Positions 1-5,832 are shown, counted from the stretch's first letter. The stretch: DNA of 7,136 nucleotides from Acidobacteriota bacterium (GCA_021841795.1 JAKCDN010000156.1:1-7136); one strand, 5' to 3'. Program-made: numbers and translations. The notes: generated by a model not told the origin, from the letters alone.

Positions 1-1859
1 TGTCCGCGTGCCTCTTCGTAGCGCGCCCTTGCTTCGCGCACGCTCTCCGTCTCCGCCACTTCTGCTACCGCGACGTCCCACCACGATTCGTAGCCGGGCA
101 CGCTGGCCTCCGTATCGGTTTCCACGACGATGACCGTCGTGCGGTCTGCTGCCTTCGCTGCTCCGAGCGCGTCTTTTAGTTCCTCCAGCGTGTTGGCCTT
201 GATTGCGTATGCGCCCAGGCTGCGCGCATTGGCCGCGAAATCCACCCTGAGCGGTTCGCCGTCCAGTTGCCCGGTCGCTTCGCTGCGGGCGCGATAGCGG
301 GTGCCAAACCCGCCCTCCCCAAGCGCCCGGCTCAGGCTGCCGATGCTGGCAAACCCCTGGTTGTCCACCAGCACCACGATGACCTTGATTCCCTCCTGCA
401 CTGAAGTCACGATCTCCGTGGGCATCATCAGGTACGTGCCGTCGCCAAGAAACACATACACCTCGCGCTCCGGATCGGCCATCTTCGCCCCCATCGCGCC
501 CGGGATTTCGTACCCCATGCAGGAGTAGCCATACTCCATGTGATAGCCATTCGGCGCGCGCGTCCGCCACAGCTTGTGCAGATCCCCGGGGTGGCTCCCG
601 GCTGCCGATACCAGTACATCCCGCTCGTCCGCCGCCTCCCAGATCGCCCCGATCACCTCGCTCTGCGCGGGCTTTTCTGCATCTCCTCCTGGCCCGTTCT
701 TCAAGTGGAAGAGGCGGTCGACTTCCGCGTCCCACTGGGCGCGCAGGTCTGCAATCTCCAGTCCGTACTTCGCGCTTACGTGGTAATCCCCCAGGGCCGC
801 GGTCAGTTGTTCCAGCGCGACGCGCGCATCGGCAACCACGGGAATTGCGCCCACCTTGTACGCATCGAACTCCGCGGTGTTGATATTCACAAACCGCACT
901 CCTGGCTCCTGAAATGCCGTCATCGAGGCGGTCGTAAAGTCCGAGTAGCGCGTGCCAATGCCGATTACCACGTCCGCCGTTTTTGCCAGACGGTTTGCCG
1001 CCAGCGTCCCCGTCGCGCCTATCGCGCCCACCTCTTGCGCATGGTCCCACGCCAGCGATCCCTTGCCCGCCTGCGTCTCCGCCACCGGAATTCCAGTCCT
1101 GTCTGCAAAGGCGCTGAGCGCCTTCGAGGCTTCGCTCATCAGCACTCCGCCCCCGGCCACGATCAGTGGGCGCTTTGCGCTCCTCACCGCGTCCACCGCG
1201 CGCAAAAGCGAGACCCGGTCCGGCTGTCCGCGCCGGATGAGCCATACGCGCCGCTCAAACATCTCCGCCGGATAGTCGAACGCCTCTGTCTGCACATCCT
1301 GCGGCAGCGCCAGTGTGACCGCGCCGCATTCCGAGGGCGAGGTCAGCACGCGCATTGCCTCCGGCAGGCAGGTGATCAGTTGCTCGGGCCGGTAAATGCG
1401 GTCCCAATAGCGCGACACGGGCTTGAAACAATCGTTTACCCCCGTGTCCTGTGTCGCCGGAGACTCCAGTTGTTGCAGCACCGGAGCCACGTTGCGCCGT
1501 GCAAAGATGTCGCCCGGCAACAGCAGCACCGGCAGCCGGTTGATCGTCGCCAGCGCGGCGCCCGTAATCATGTTGGTTGCGCCCGGCCCGATCGACGATG
1601 TGCACGCAAACGTCCGCAACCGGTTACTTGCCTTGGCAAACCCCGCGGCCATGTGAACCGCCGCCTGCTCGTTGCGCACCAGGATGAAGGGGAACTCGGG
1701 ATTTTCCCGCAGAGCCTGCCCGATTCCCGCTACGTTGCCGTGCCCGAAGATGCCCAGCGCGCCTCCGAAGAATGCGTGCTCGCGCCCATCCCGCTCCACG
1801 GACTGCTGTTTTAAAAACTCAATCAGTGCCTGGGCCATCGTCATGCGCCGCGTCTTCAT
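1..1859 (-). CDS. iolD: IolD, 3D-(3,5/4)-trihydroxycyclohexane-1,2-dione acylhydrolase (partial, C-terminus off the left edge)
   Basis: Thiamine-diphosphate enzyme of myo-inositol catabolism; it hydrolyses the ring of trihydroxycyclohexane-1,2-dione to give 5-deoxy-D-glucuronate in the cytoplasm. I translated 619 codons by hand without a stop; family members run about 620-640 residues, so only a short tail is missing. Visible features are the N-terminal FGHGNVAGIGQAL block (38-50), the ThDP-activating Glu64 in VRNEQAA, SIGPGATNM (89-97), FKPVSRYWDRI (145-155), IGTRYSDFTT (301-310), MEYGYSCMGYE (441-451) and the ThDP/Mg motif GDG (472-474) ending in DNQGF (499-503). From memory, B. subtilis IolD has the same blocks, including DN in place of the usual NN. 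The start is ATG 1859, with GAGG seven bases upstream (1867-1870). ATGs at 1844 and 1838 are in frame, and the frame stays open upstream to an ATG at 1934, but that extension is Arg/Ala-rich and unlike the family. Probably co-transcribed with iolB. Confidence 0.96.
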   Translation of the reverse strand, partial: MKTRRMTMAQALIEFLKQQSVERDGREHAFFGGALGIFGHGNVAGIGQALRENPEFPFILVRNEQAAVHMAAGFAKASNRLRTFACTSSIGPGATNMITGAALATINRLPVLLLPGDIFARRNVAPVLQQLESPATQDTGVNDCFKPVSRYWDRIYRPEQLITCLPEAMRVLTSPSECGAVTLALPQDVQTEAFDYPAEMFERRVWLIRRGQPDRVSLLRAVDAVRSAKRPLIVAGGGVLMSEASKALSAFADRTGIPVAETQAGKGSLAWDHAQEVGAIGATGTLAANRLAKTADVVIGIGTRYSDFTTASMTAFQEPGVRFVNINTAEFDAYKVGAIPVVADARVALEQLTAALGDYHVSAKYGLEIADLRAQWDAEVDRLFHLKNGPGGDAEKPAQSEVIGAIWEAADERDVLVSAAGSHPGDLHKLWRTRAPNGYHMEYGYSCMGYEIPGAMGAKMADPEREVYVFLGDGTYLMMPTEIVTSVQEGIKVIVVLVDNQGFASIGSLSRALGEGGFGTRYRARSEATGQLDGEPLRVDFAANARSLGAYAIKANTLEELKDALGAAKAADRTTVIVVETDTEASVPGYESWWDVAVAEVAETESVREARARYEEARG

Positions 1860-1866
1860 TCCCGTG

Positions 1867-1870
1867 CCTC
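1867..1870 (-). promoter_or_regulatory. Ribosome binding site of iolD
   Basis: GAGG on the minus strand, seven bases ahead of ATG 1859. It favours this start over the in-frame ATG at 1934, where only AGGA at a four-base spacing is seen, and over the inner ATGs at 1844 and 1838. Confidence 0.6.
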
Positions 1871-1961
1871 GCTTTCTCCGCCTCGACTCCGCCGCGGCCC
1901 TGGCCGCCTTGCGAACAACCACCCCGCGTTCCATCCGTTCCTGCGTCTTTGGTTCAATGCG

Positions 1962-2016
1962 CGGAGCCGCGGAGATCCAATTCGTTAGAATTCACGCGCT
2001 CAAAGGCCCGGCTCCG
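1962..2016 (-). repeat. Inverted repeat in the iolB-iolD intercistronic spacer
   Basis: The arms CGGAGCC (1962-1968) and GGCTCCG (2010-2016) are a perfect 7-base inverted repeat that begins directly after the iolB stop codon. Inside the 41-base loop is a second small repeat, AATTC (1979-1983) and GAATT (1988-1992), around a four-base loop. In the message these could form a nested hairpin between the two genes. There is no U-run after it, so it is more likely an mRNA-stability or processing element than a terminator, or it may be chance. The rest of the 157-base spacer shows no gene. Confidence 0.35.
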
Positions 2017-2832
2017 TTACTTCACCACCGGTACCCGCGGGTCTTTTTGCTTCCACTCCCTGCGCACCCACGCATAATCCGGATCGTCCGACGCCGCCAG
2101 CGACCGCGCCGATCCTGCCAGGGCGTTCAGGTAATACGCGTTATATCCGTGCGCGGCCACCACCGGGTGATAGCCCTCCGGAACCAGCACCAGCTCCTCG
2201 TCCCGGACCGTGATGGTCTCGTCGATCCGCCGGTCCGCCGTATACACCTTCTGGATCGCAAAACCCTCCGGCCGCTCGATCCGGTAGTAGTAAATCTCCT
2301 CCAGATCCACCTCCGCCGGCGGGTTATGAACGTCGTGCTTGTGCGGAGGAAAACTCGACCAGTTGCCCGCCGGCGTGTACACTTCCACCACAATCAGCCG
2401 GTGCGCTGCAAACTCCGGTGGCAGCATGGAGTTGATCTGCCGTGTCGCATTTCCCCCTCCGCGCAGCTCAACGCCTACATCCCCCGGCGTCACCAGCCGC
2501 GCCGGAAACTCCTCTTCTGCGCGCGCGTAGCAAAGCGCCAGATCGCAATGCGTCTCTGTGCTCACAGTAAAGCTGGTCCGCACCGGAAGATAGAGCGTAA
2601 ACGGCATGCCGTCAAACACGTGGGCGCGCCCGCCAAAGCGCATCCATTCCCCCCGCGAGCTCCTGACCGAGCACTCGCCGCCCAGTACCACGATCGCCAG
2701 CTCGCGCGCTCCTGTTTCGCCGCTGTAGGTCCGGCCGCCCTCGAGCCTGCGCGTCTCAAATGCAAGGTACTCGAACCCGAAATCGTCCACCCGGTCCCGG
2801 AACCGCTCCGGTCGCACCAGCAAATCTGCCAT
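2017..2832 (-). CDS. iolB: IolB, 5-deoxy-glucuronate isomerase
   Basis: Metal-dependent bicupin isomerase that converts 5-deoxy-D-glucuronate, the product of IolD, to 2-deoxy-5-keto-D-gluconate (DKG) in the myo-inositol pathway. The product is 271 residues, the normal family length. The diagnostic C-terminal cupin is intact: PPHKHD (162-167, His164 and His166 as metal ligands), LEEIYYYRI (177-185, Glu179 as the likely ligand), FAIQKVYTADRRIDETI (191-207), and VPEGYHPV followed by HGYNAYYLN (217-236, with His222 and His228). The N-terminal half is the degenerate cupin, with GGRAHVFDGMPFTLYLP at 67-83. ATG 2832 is chosen because GGAGG lies just ahead of it and MADLLVRPE fits family N-termini. 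The frame is open a further 38 codons to a GTG at 2946, but that extension crosses the leader palindrome and a G8 tract and looks non-coding. First gene after the promoter at 2961-2989; iolD follows. Confidence 0.96.
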   Translation of the reverse strand: MADLLVRPERFRDRVDDFGFEYLAFETRRLEGGRTYSGETGARELAIVVLGGECSVRSSRGEWMRFGGRAHVFDGMPFTLYLPVRTSFTVSTETHCDLALCYARAEEEFPARLVTPGDVGVELRGGGNATRQINSMLPPEFAAHRLIVVEVYTPAGNWSSFPPHKHDVHNPPAEVDLEEIYYYRIERPEGFAIQKVYTADRRIDETITVRDEELVLVPEGYHPVVAAHGYNAYYLNALAGSARSLAASDDPDYAWVRREWKQKDPRVPVVK

Positions 2833-2836
2833 CGTT

Positions 2837-2841
2837 CCTCC
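2837..2841 (-). promoter_or_regulatory. Ribosome binding site of iolB
   Basis: GGAGG on the minus strand, four bases ahead of ATG 2832. It is a strong core with a short spacing, and it sets the start of the 271-residue protein against the longer open frame from GTG 2946. Confidence 0.7.
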
Positions 2842-2874
2842 AGGTTCAGCCTGCGCGGCCAATCCGCCTGCCTT

Positions 2875-2882
2875 GGGGGGGG
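2875..2882. repeat. G8/C8 homopolymer in the iolB leader
   Basis: Eight consecutive G on the plus strand (C8 in the iolB transcript), about 45 bases ahead of the iolB start. It lies outside any supported coding frame. Runs like this are prone to slippage and to sequencing error. Confidence 0.6.
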
Positions 2883-2939
2883 CGGAACGTCCATTGAAAC
2901 GACCCGGACCAGGCGCTCGGTGCCGGGTGAATCCAAAGC

Positions 2940-2953
2940 TGCACACGTGTGCA
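2940..2953. promoter_or_regulatory. Candidate operator of the iolB-iolD operon
   Basis: Perfect 14-base palindrome TGCACACGTGTGCA with a central CG. It lies immediately downstream of the -10 box (2961-2966), where transcription is predicted to begin near 2954, so a bound protein would block initiation or early elongation. Even-length palindromes centred on CG are typical of LacI-family operators, and inositol operons in several bacteria are under dedicated repressors. No regulator gene for it is in the window, so the identity of its binder is inference. Confidence 0.55.
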
Positions 2954-2960
2954 CCAAACC

Positions 2961-2989
2961 ATCATCCACACCCTAATCCACCCTGTCAA
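2961..2989 (-). promoter_or_regulatory. Predicted sigma70-type promoter of iolB-iolD
   Basis: On the minus strand a perfect -35 box TTGACA (2984-2989) is followed after exactly 17 bases by GATGAT (2961-2966), which matches four of six positions of TATAAT. The predicted start near 2954 leaves a leader of about 120 bases before iolB. This is the best promoter match I found in the window, and a control palindrome abuts it. Confidence 0.6.
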
Positions 2990-2995
2990 CTGCTG

Positions 2996-3020
2996 CCCCG
3001 GCTCCCCGCGCTTCCCACCC
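2996..3020 (-). other. Potential G-quadruplex motif upstream of the iolB promoter
   Basis: On the minus strand, four G-tracts of at least three G (GGG, GGG, GGGG, GGGG) are separated by loops of one, six and four bases (T, AAGCGC, AGCC). This meets the usual G3+N1-7 definition. It ends six bases upstream of the -35 box, on the non-template strand. The strand stays G-rich on to about 3049. In GC-rich DNA it may be incidental. Confidence 0.4.
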
Positions 3021-3049
3021 TCGCCGCCGCCGCGCCCCTCCTCCCGCTC

Positions 3050-3067
3050 TCGGACAGGACTGTCCGA
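3050..3067. promoter_or_regulatory. 18-base inverted repeat upstream of iolB, possible protein-binding site
   Basis: The arms TCGGACAG and CTGTCCGA are a perfect 8-base inverted repeat around GA. A third half-site of the same kind (GGACA on the minus strand, about 3073-3077) follows with 12-base periodicity. It lies about 95-113 bases upstream of the predicted iolB start of transcription. No U-run follows on either strand, so a terminator is unlikely. An upstream activator or auxiliary operator site is possible; its binder is unknown. Confidence 0.4.
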
Positions 3068-3320
3068 ACACATGTCCCATCAAGCTGTCTGAGGGGTGGC
3101 TTTAACCCTTTGCTACTCTGCCGGTTGGTGGACCCCGGCATGAAGTCGAACCGCCGGGGCAGGCGATGCCTGCCGTGCGATCGCTTCCATCGTGCTTGTA
3201 TTGGGTATTTGTCCCTGCCGGCGATCCATCATGACCATGTGCCGTGCACGGAGCCTGAAGTGCACAGCCGCGGCTGCGCGCTCACCGGAAGAACAGGCTC
3301 CGCCTTGCGGCAATCTTTCC
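3068..3320. other. Non-coding stretch between the classical SDR gene and the iolB control region
   Basis: Together with the iolB leader and promoter this forms a gene-free gap of 488 bases (2833-3320). I see no credible gene here. Open frames on both strands are short, Arg/Pro/Ala-rich and lack ribosome binding sites. It holds a GC hairpin (3158-3174), the self-complementary CAGCCGCGGCTG around 3262-3273, and a small hairpin CCGC-CTT-GCGG at 3300-3310. None has a U-run, so there is no convincing intrinsic terminator after the SDR gene. No tRNA fold was found. Confidence 0.5.
3158..3174. repeat. GC-rich hairpin downstream of the classical SDR gene
   Basis: GGCAGGC and GCCTGCC form a perfect 7-base stem around a three-base loop, about 150 bases past the SDR stop codon. 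Without a U-run on either side it is a weak terminator candidate at best. Confidence 0.35.
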
Positions 3321-4076
3321 CTACAGCGCCATCCCGCCCGAAACTTCGATCCTCTGCCCGTTTACCCAGCGATTCTCCTCTGAGAGCAGTGCCGCTATCA
3401 TCGGTCCAATGTCGTCCGGAACGCCGGCGCGCCCCAGTGCGGTAAAGCCGGCTACCATCCTATTGATCTCCGGATTGTCCCGCACCATGCCGCCGCTGAA
3501 GTCCGTTTGAATGGCGCCAGGCGCCACCACGTTGGCCGTGATGCGGCGGGCTCCAAGCTCCTTCGCAAGGTAGCGCGTCATCACTTCAACCGCGCCCTTC
3601 GCCGCGCCATACGCCGAGCTGCCGGGCAGCGCAACGCGCGTGAGACCCGATGAAATATTCACAATCCGCCCCCCATCCTTGATGAGCGGCAGCAGTTTCT
3701 GCGTCAGAAAGTACACGCCCTTGACGTGTACGTTGAAAATCTCGTCGAACTGCGCCTCGGTCGTCTCGGCAAAGCCGCTGTGGAGCGATCCTCCCGCGTT
3801 ATTCACCAGGAAATCGAATCGCTCCCGTCCCCAGGCTTCAAGCGTTTTGCCGGCTTCTGCCACGAAGCCGTCAAACTCGCTCAGCTTGCCCGTATCCAGC
3901 CGCAGCGCCGCGGCCTTGCGGCCCGCCGATCTAACTTCGCCAATCAGGCTTTCTGCCTCGTCCTGGCGCGCTCGATAGGTAAATAGAATGTCCACGCCGC
4001 GCCGTGCAAGATGAATTGCAGTATTGCGGCCCAGGCCGCGGCTCCCTCCGGTGATGATCGCAACTGTGTCCGTCAT
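3321..4076 (-). CDS. Classical SDR-family NAD(P)-dependent oxidoreductase
   Basis: Short-chain dehydrogenase/reductase of 251 residues, a normal length for classical SDRs; cytosolic Rossmann-fold enzyme. The full motif set is present: TGGSRGLG (9-16) for cofactor binding, Asp61 in RLDTG, NNAG (92-95), catalytic Asn115 in NVHVKG, Ser142/143 in NISSG, and Tyr156/Lys160 in YGAAK, followed by VAPGAIQTDF (184-193). Basic residues after the second strand (YRAR, 34-37) point to NADP(H), as in 3-oxoacyl-ACP-reductase-like members. The substrate cannot be read from sequence. I chose ATG 4076 because the glycine motif then starts at residue 9. An in-frame ATG at 4106 would add ten residues, and neither start has an ideally spaced ribosome site (GGAG lies 11 bases before 4076). 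It lies 126 bases downstream of the atypical SDR on the same strand and is probably in the TetR-controlled unit. Confidence 0.92.
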   Translation of the reverse strand: MTDTVAIITGGSRGLGRNTAIHLARRGVDILFTYRARQDEAESLIGEVRSAGRKAAALRLDTGKLSEFDGFVAEAGKTLEAWGRERFDFLVNNAGGSLHSGFAETTEAQFDEIFNVHVKGVYFLTQKLLPLIKDGGRIVNISSGLTRVALPGSSAYGAAKGAVEVMTRYLAKELGARRITANVVAPGAIQTDFSGGMVRDNPEINRMVAGFTALGRAGVPDDIGPMIAALLSEENRWVNGQRIEVSGGMAL

Positions 4077-4146
4077 ATGTCTTTGTTCTCCGTTCCTCGT
4101 TGGCATTTCCTTGTTGATCCCTTGGATGCGCCGCCGCGCTCATGAT

Positions 4147-4178
4147 CCGGCGCCTCTTGGCCGGCATGTCCGCGCCGG
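4147..4178. repeat. Inverted repeat between the two SDR genes
   Basis: CCGGCGC (4147-4153) and GCGCCGG (4172-4178) form a perfect 7-base inverted repeat around an 18-base loop in the 126-base spacer. It is not followed by a U-run. It could fold in the intercistronic message, or it may be chance in GC-rich DNA. Confidence 0.3.
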
Positions 4179-4202
4179 AATCGCATCCGCAGAGACGCAC
4201 CT

Positions 4203-5105
4203 TCAGGCAGGGCGCATGTTGGCAAGATCGCTCAGCAGGCCCGGCCCCGTTGGGTTCCACCCCAGCCGCTGCCGTGTCAGTGCGCTCGATGCCGGCATAT
4301 CGACGCCGGCAAACATTGCGAGCCAGCCGAAATGCCCCTGCGCCTCCTCGGCGGACAGGCTGCGCACAGGCATCTTCAGTCTCTCGCCGATCACCTCCGC
4401 GATCGCGCGCAACGATATGCCCTCTTCCGCAACCGCGTGGTATCTGCTGCCGGGCTCGGCCTTCTCCAGCGCCAGCCGATACAGGCGCGCCACATCCAGA
4501 ACATGTGCCGCCGGCCAGCGGTTCTCGCCCGCGCCAATGTATGCTGAAGCTCCCTTCGTGCGTGCCGCCTGCACCGCATAGGTCAGCAAACCCTGTTTCT
4601 CCGTATCGTGAACCTGCGGCAATCGCACCACCGATACATTCACGCCCCGCTGTGCGACAGACATCCCTGCAATCTCCGAGATCTTGCGCGGATTGGGATG
4701 ATTGTGGTCGAAGTGATCCTCCAGCGCCGGCGTTCCCGGGGCCGCCGCGCCCATTCCCGTGCCCGATGTGATGACCAGCGGACGGGGCGAGTGCGCAAGT
4801 GCGTCTCCAAGGGCCTCAATCGCTCTGCGGTCCTTTTCGCATACCTCCACAAACCGCGAGAAGTCGTGCCCGAACGCGCTGTGGTCGAAGGCGCAGTGAA
4901 TGACTCCATCCGCCTTCGCGGCCCCGCTGCGCAGGCTCTCCACATCTTCCAGGTTGCCGTGATGCGCTTCGGCGCCCGCTGCGAGCAGTGCTTGAGCTCC
5001 CGCCTCCGATCGTGTCAGTCCCAGTACCTGGTGGCCCTCTTTGATGAGTTCAGCAACAATGGCCGATCCGATAAATCCGGTGGCCCCGGTTAGAAATACG
5101 CGCAT
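4203..5105 (-). CDS. Atypical SDR, NAD-dependent epimerase/dehydratase-like protein
   Basis: Rossmann-fold protein of 300 residues. The N-terminus has the extended-SDR dinucleotide motif TGATGFIG (6-13). Further matches to epimerase-type SDRs are GNLEDVESLR (50-59), VITSGTG (111-117), VVRLPQVH (159-166) and WPAAHVLDVARLYRLALEK (197-215). The Tyr-x-x-x-Lys catalytic pair of working SDRs is absent: the region that should carry it reads NHPNPRKISE (135-144). This pattern matches the atypical SDR subgroup of unknown function, so epimerase activity should not be assumed; it may be a reductase with other catalytic residues or a binding protein. ATG 5105 is supported by GGAGG seven bases upstream and by the glycine motif near the N-terminus. 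The frame is open to 5201, but that would cross the shared control region. First gene of the leftward unit; divergent from the TetR gene. Confidence 0.9.
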   Translation of the reverse strand: MRVFLTGATGFIGSAIVAELIKEGHQVLGLTRSEAGAQALLAAGAEAHHGNLEDVESLRSGAAKADGVIHCAFDHSAFGHDFSRFVEVCEKDRRAIEALGDALAHSPRPLVITSGTGMGAAAPGTPALEDHFDHNHPNPRKISEIAGMSVAQRGVNVSVVRLPQVHDTEKQGLLTYAVQAARTKGASAYIGAGENRWPAAHVLDVARLYRLALEKAEPGSRYHAVAEEGISLRAIAEVIGERLKMPVRSLSAEEAQGHFGWLAMFAGVDMPASSALTRQRLGWNPTGPGLLSDLANMRPA

Positions 5106-5112
5106 ATCCTCT

Positions 5113-5117
5113 CCTCC
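5113..5117 (-). promoter_or_regulatory. Ribosome binding site of the atypical SDR gene
   Basis: GGAGG on the minus strand, seven bases ahead of ATG 5105. It is the clearest Shine-Dalgarno site in the middle block and excludes the longer frame beginning at 5201. Confidence 0.75.
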
Positions 5118-5186
5118 GGCTGCGACTGCCTTGCCTATGCCGGCCTTCGCAGGCATTGACGTTGATGGCCGCCTGCCGTTAAAAAC

Positions 5187-5199
5187 GGAGACAAGCTCC
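5187..5199. promoter_or_regulatory. Second, imperfect operator copy for the TetR regulator
   Basis: GGAG-ACAAG-CTCC repeats the core of the strong site (GGAG-ACTAT-CTCC), with the same 4-5-4 geometry and the same AC after the left half. Its centre is 29 bases from the centre of the strong site, roughly three helical turns. The outer arms are not conserved, so binding would be weaker. Confidence 0.4.
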
Positions 5200-5206
5200 A
5201 TCTCTA

Positions 5207-5236
5207 TAGATAACCGGAGACTATCTCCGGTTGCAA
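5207..5236 (-). promoter_or_regulatory. Weak candidate promoter for the atypical SDR gene, overlapping the operator
   Basis: On the minus strand TTGCAA (5231-5236) and TATCTA (5207-5212) are separated by 18 bases. The -10 box matches only its first three positions. The inverted repeat at 5212-5232 fills the spacer, which is where a repressor would compete with RNA polymerase. The placement is suggestive but the boxes are weak. Confidence 0.3.
5212..5232. promoter_or_regulatory. Candidate TetR operator in the divergent control region
   Basis: A perfect inverted repeat with 9-base arms AACCGGAGA and TCTCCGGTT around CTA, 21 bases in all. It lies between the divergent TetR and SDR genes and ends 15 bases before the TetR start. 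TetR-family dimers usually bind repeats of this size next to their own gene. Auto-regulation and repression of the SDR unit are inferred from layout. Confidence 0.7.
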
Positions 5237-5247
5237 GTTTTTTGCCA

Positions 5248-5832
5248 ATGACCGGAAAACCCTCTCAACCCGCCTCTCGCAAGCCCCGCGTCGATGCTCT
5301 GCGCAACCGCGAACGGATATTGGAAGTAGCGAAGGCCGCCTTTACCCATTTCGGCGCTGAAGCCAGTCTCGACGATATTGCGAAACAGGCTGCGGTGGGC
5401 CCGGGCACGCTCTATCGCCACTTCCCCTCGCGCGATGCCCTCATTGAGGCCGTTTACCAGACTGAGGTGGAGAGACTGGCCGCCTCGGCGCGCAGATTCT
5501 CTGAGACCATGCCCCCCGTCGATGCGCTGCGTGCATGGATGCTCTTGTTTGTCGATTACATTGCGGCCAAGCAGATTATTGCGCCTGCCTTGAACTCGCT
5601 CATGGGCGGGCCCAAAAGGCTTTACGAGTCCTCCCACGGTCTCATCCGTGCGGCGGTCGAGTTGCTGGTCCGGCGTGCGATCCGAAGCGGCGACATGCGG
5701 AAGGATATCGAGCCCTTCGATCTCCTCAGAGCTTTGATCGGAGTCTCGCACGTCGCCACCGGCCCTGACTGGCAGTTGAGCGCGCAGCGGCTCGTGGACA
5801 TCCTCATCGCCGGCTCCCGCCCCGACAAATAG
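5248..5832 (+). CDS. TetR/AcrR-family transcriptional regulator
   Basis: One-component repressor of 194 residues, normal for the family. The N-terminal DNA-binding domain is clear: RERILEVAKAAFTHFG (21-36), then the helix-turn-helix SLDDIAKQAAVGPGTLYRHFPSRDALIEAVY (40-70). The rest (71-194) is the all-helical ligand and dimer domain, including AWMLLFVDYIAAKQIIAPALNSLMGG; its ligand is unknown. I chose ATG 5248 because it gives a usual N-terminal length. The frame is open back to 5041, but that would overlap the SDR gene and read through the operator. There is no good ribosome binding site before 5248, and a TTG at 5242 is in frame, so the message may be leaderless or weakly translated. It is divergent from the two SDR genes and most likely represses them and itself through the repeat at 5212-5232. 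Confidence 0.93.
   Translation: MTGKPSQPASRKPRVDALRNRERILEVAKAAFTHFGAEASLDDIAKQAAVGPGTLYRHFPSRDALIEAVYQTEVERLAASARRFSETMPPVDALRAWMLLFVDYIAAKQIIAPALNSLMGGPKRLYESSHGLIRAAVELLVRRAIRSGDMRKDIEPFDLLRALIGVSHVATGPDWQLSAQRLVDILIAGSRPDK

Noticed and set aside
540..1814. 424-codon open frame on the plus strand
   Set aside because: It lies exactly opposite iolD, whose minus-strand translation matches the family along its whole length. The plus-strand product is Arg/His/Pro-rich with no recognisable domain, the usual antisense shadow of a GC-rich gene.
1672..2976. 434-codon open frame on the plus strand
   Set aside because: It is antisense to the iolD N-terminus, the spacer and all of iolB, with low-complexity Arg/Pro/His composition and no ribosome binding site. 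iolB on the other strand explains the DNA.
3067..3080. LexA-like SOS box CGAACACATGTCCC
   Set aside because: It is one base off the Gram-positive consensus, but there is no SOS gene nearby and the organism's LexA specificity is unknown. The overlap with the 18-base inverted repeat is a better description.
3122..3158. tRNA- or tmRNA-like 3' end on the minus strand (GGTTCGA followed by a segment ending in CCACCA)
   Set aside because: The five bases on either side of the TTCGA loop do not pair, the acceptor strand has no partner at a suitable distance, and no anticodon arm is found.
2873..3445. 190-codon plus-strand frame across the gap between iolB and the SDR gene
   Set aside because: Composition is Pro/Arg/Ser-rich, there is no domain and no ribosome site, and it overlaps the end of the SDR gene and the iolB control elements.
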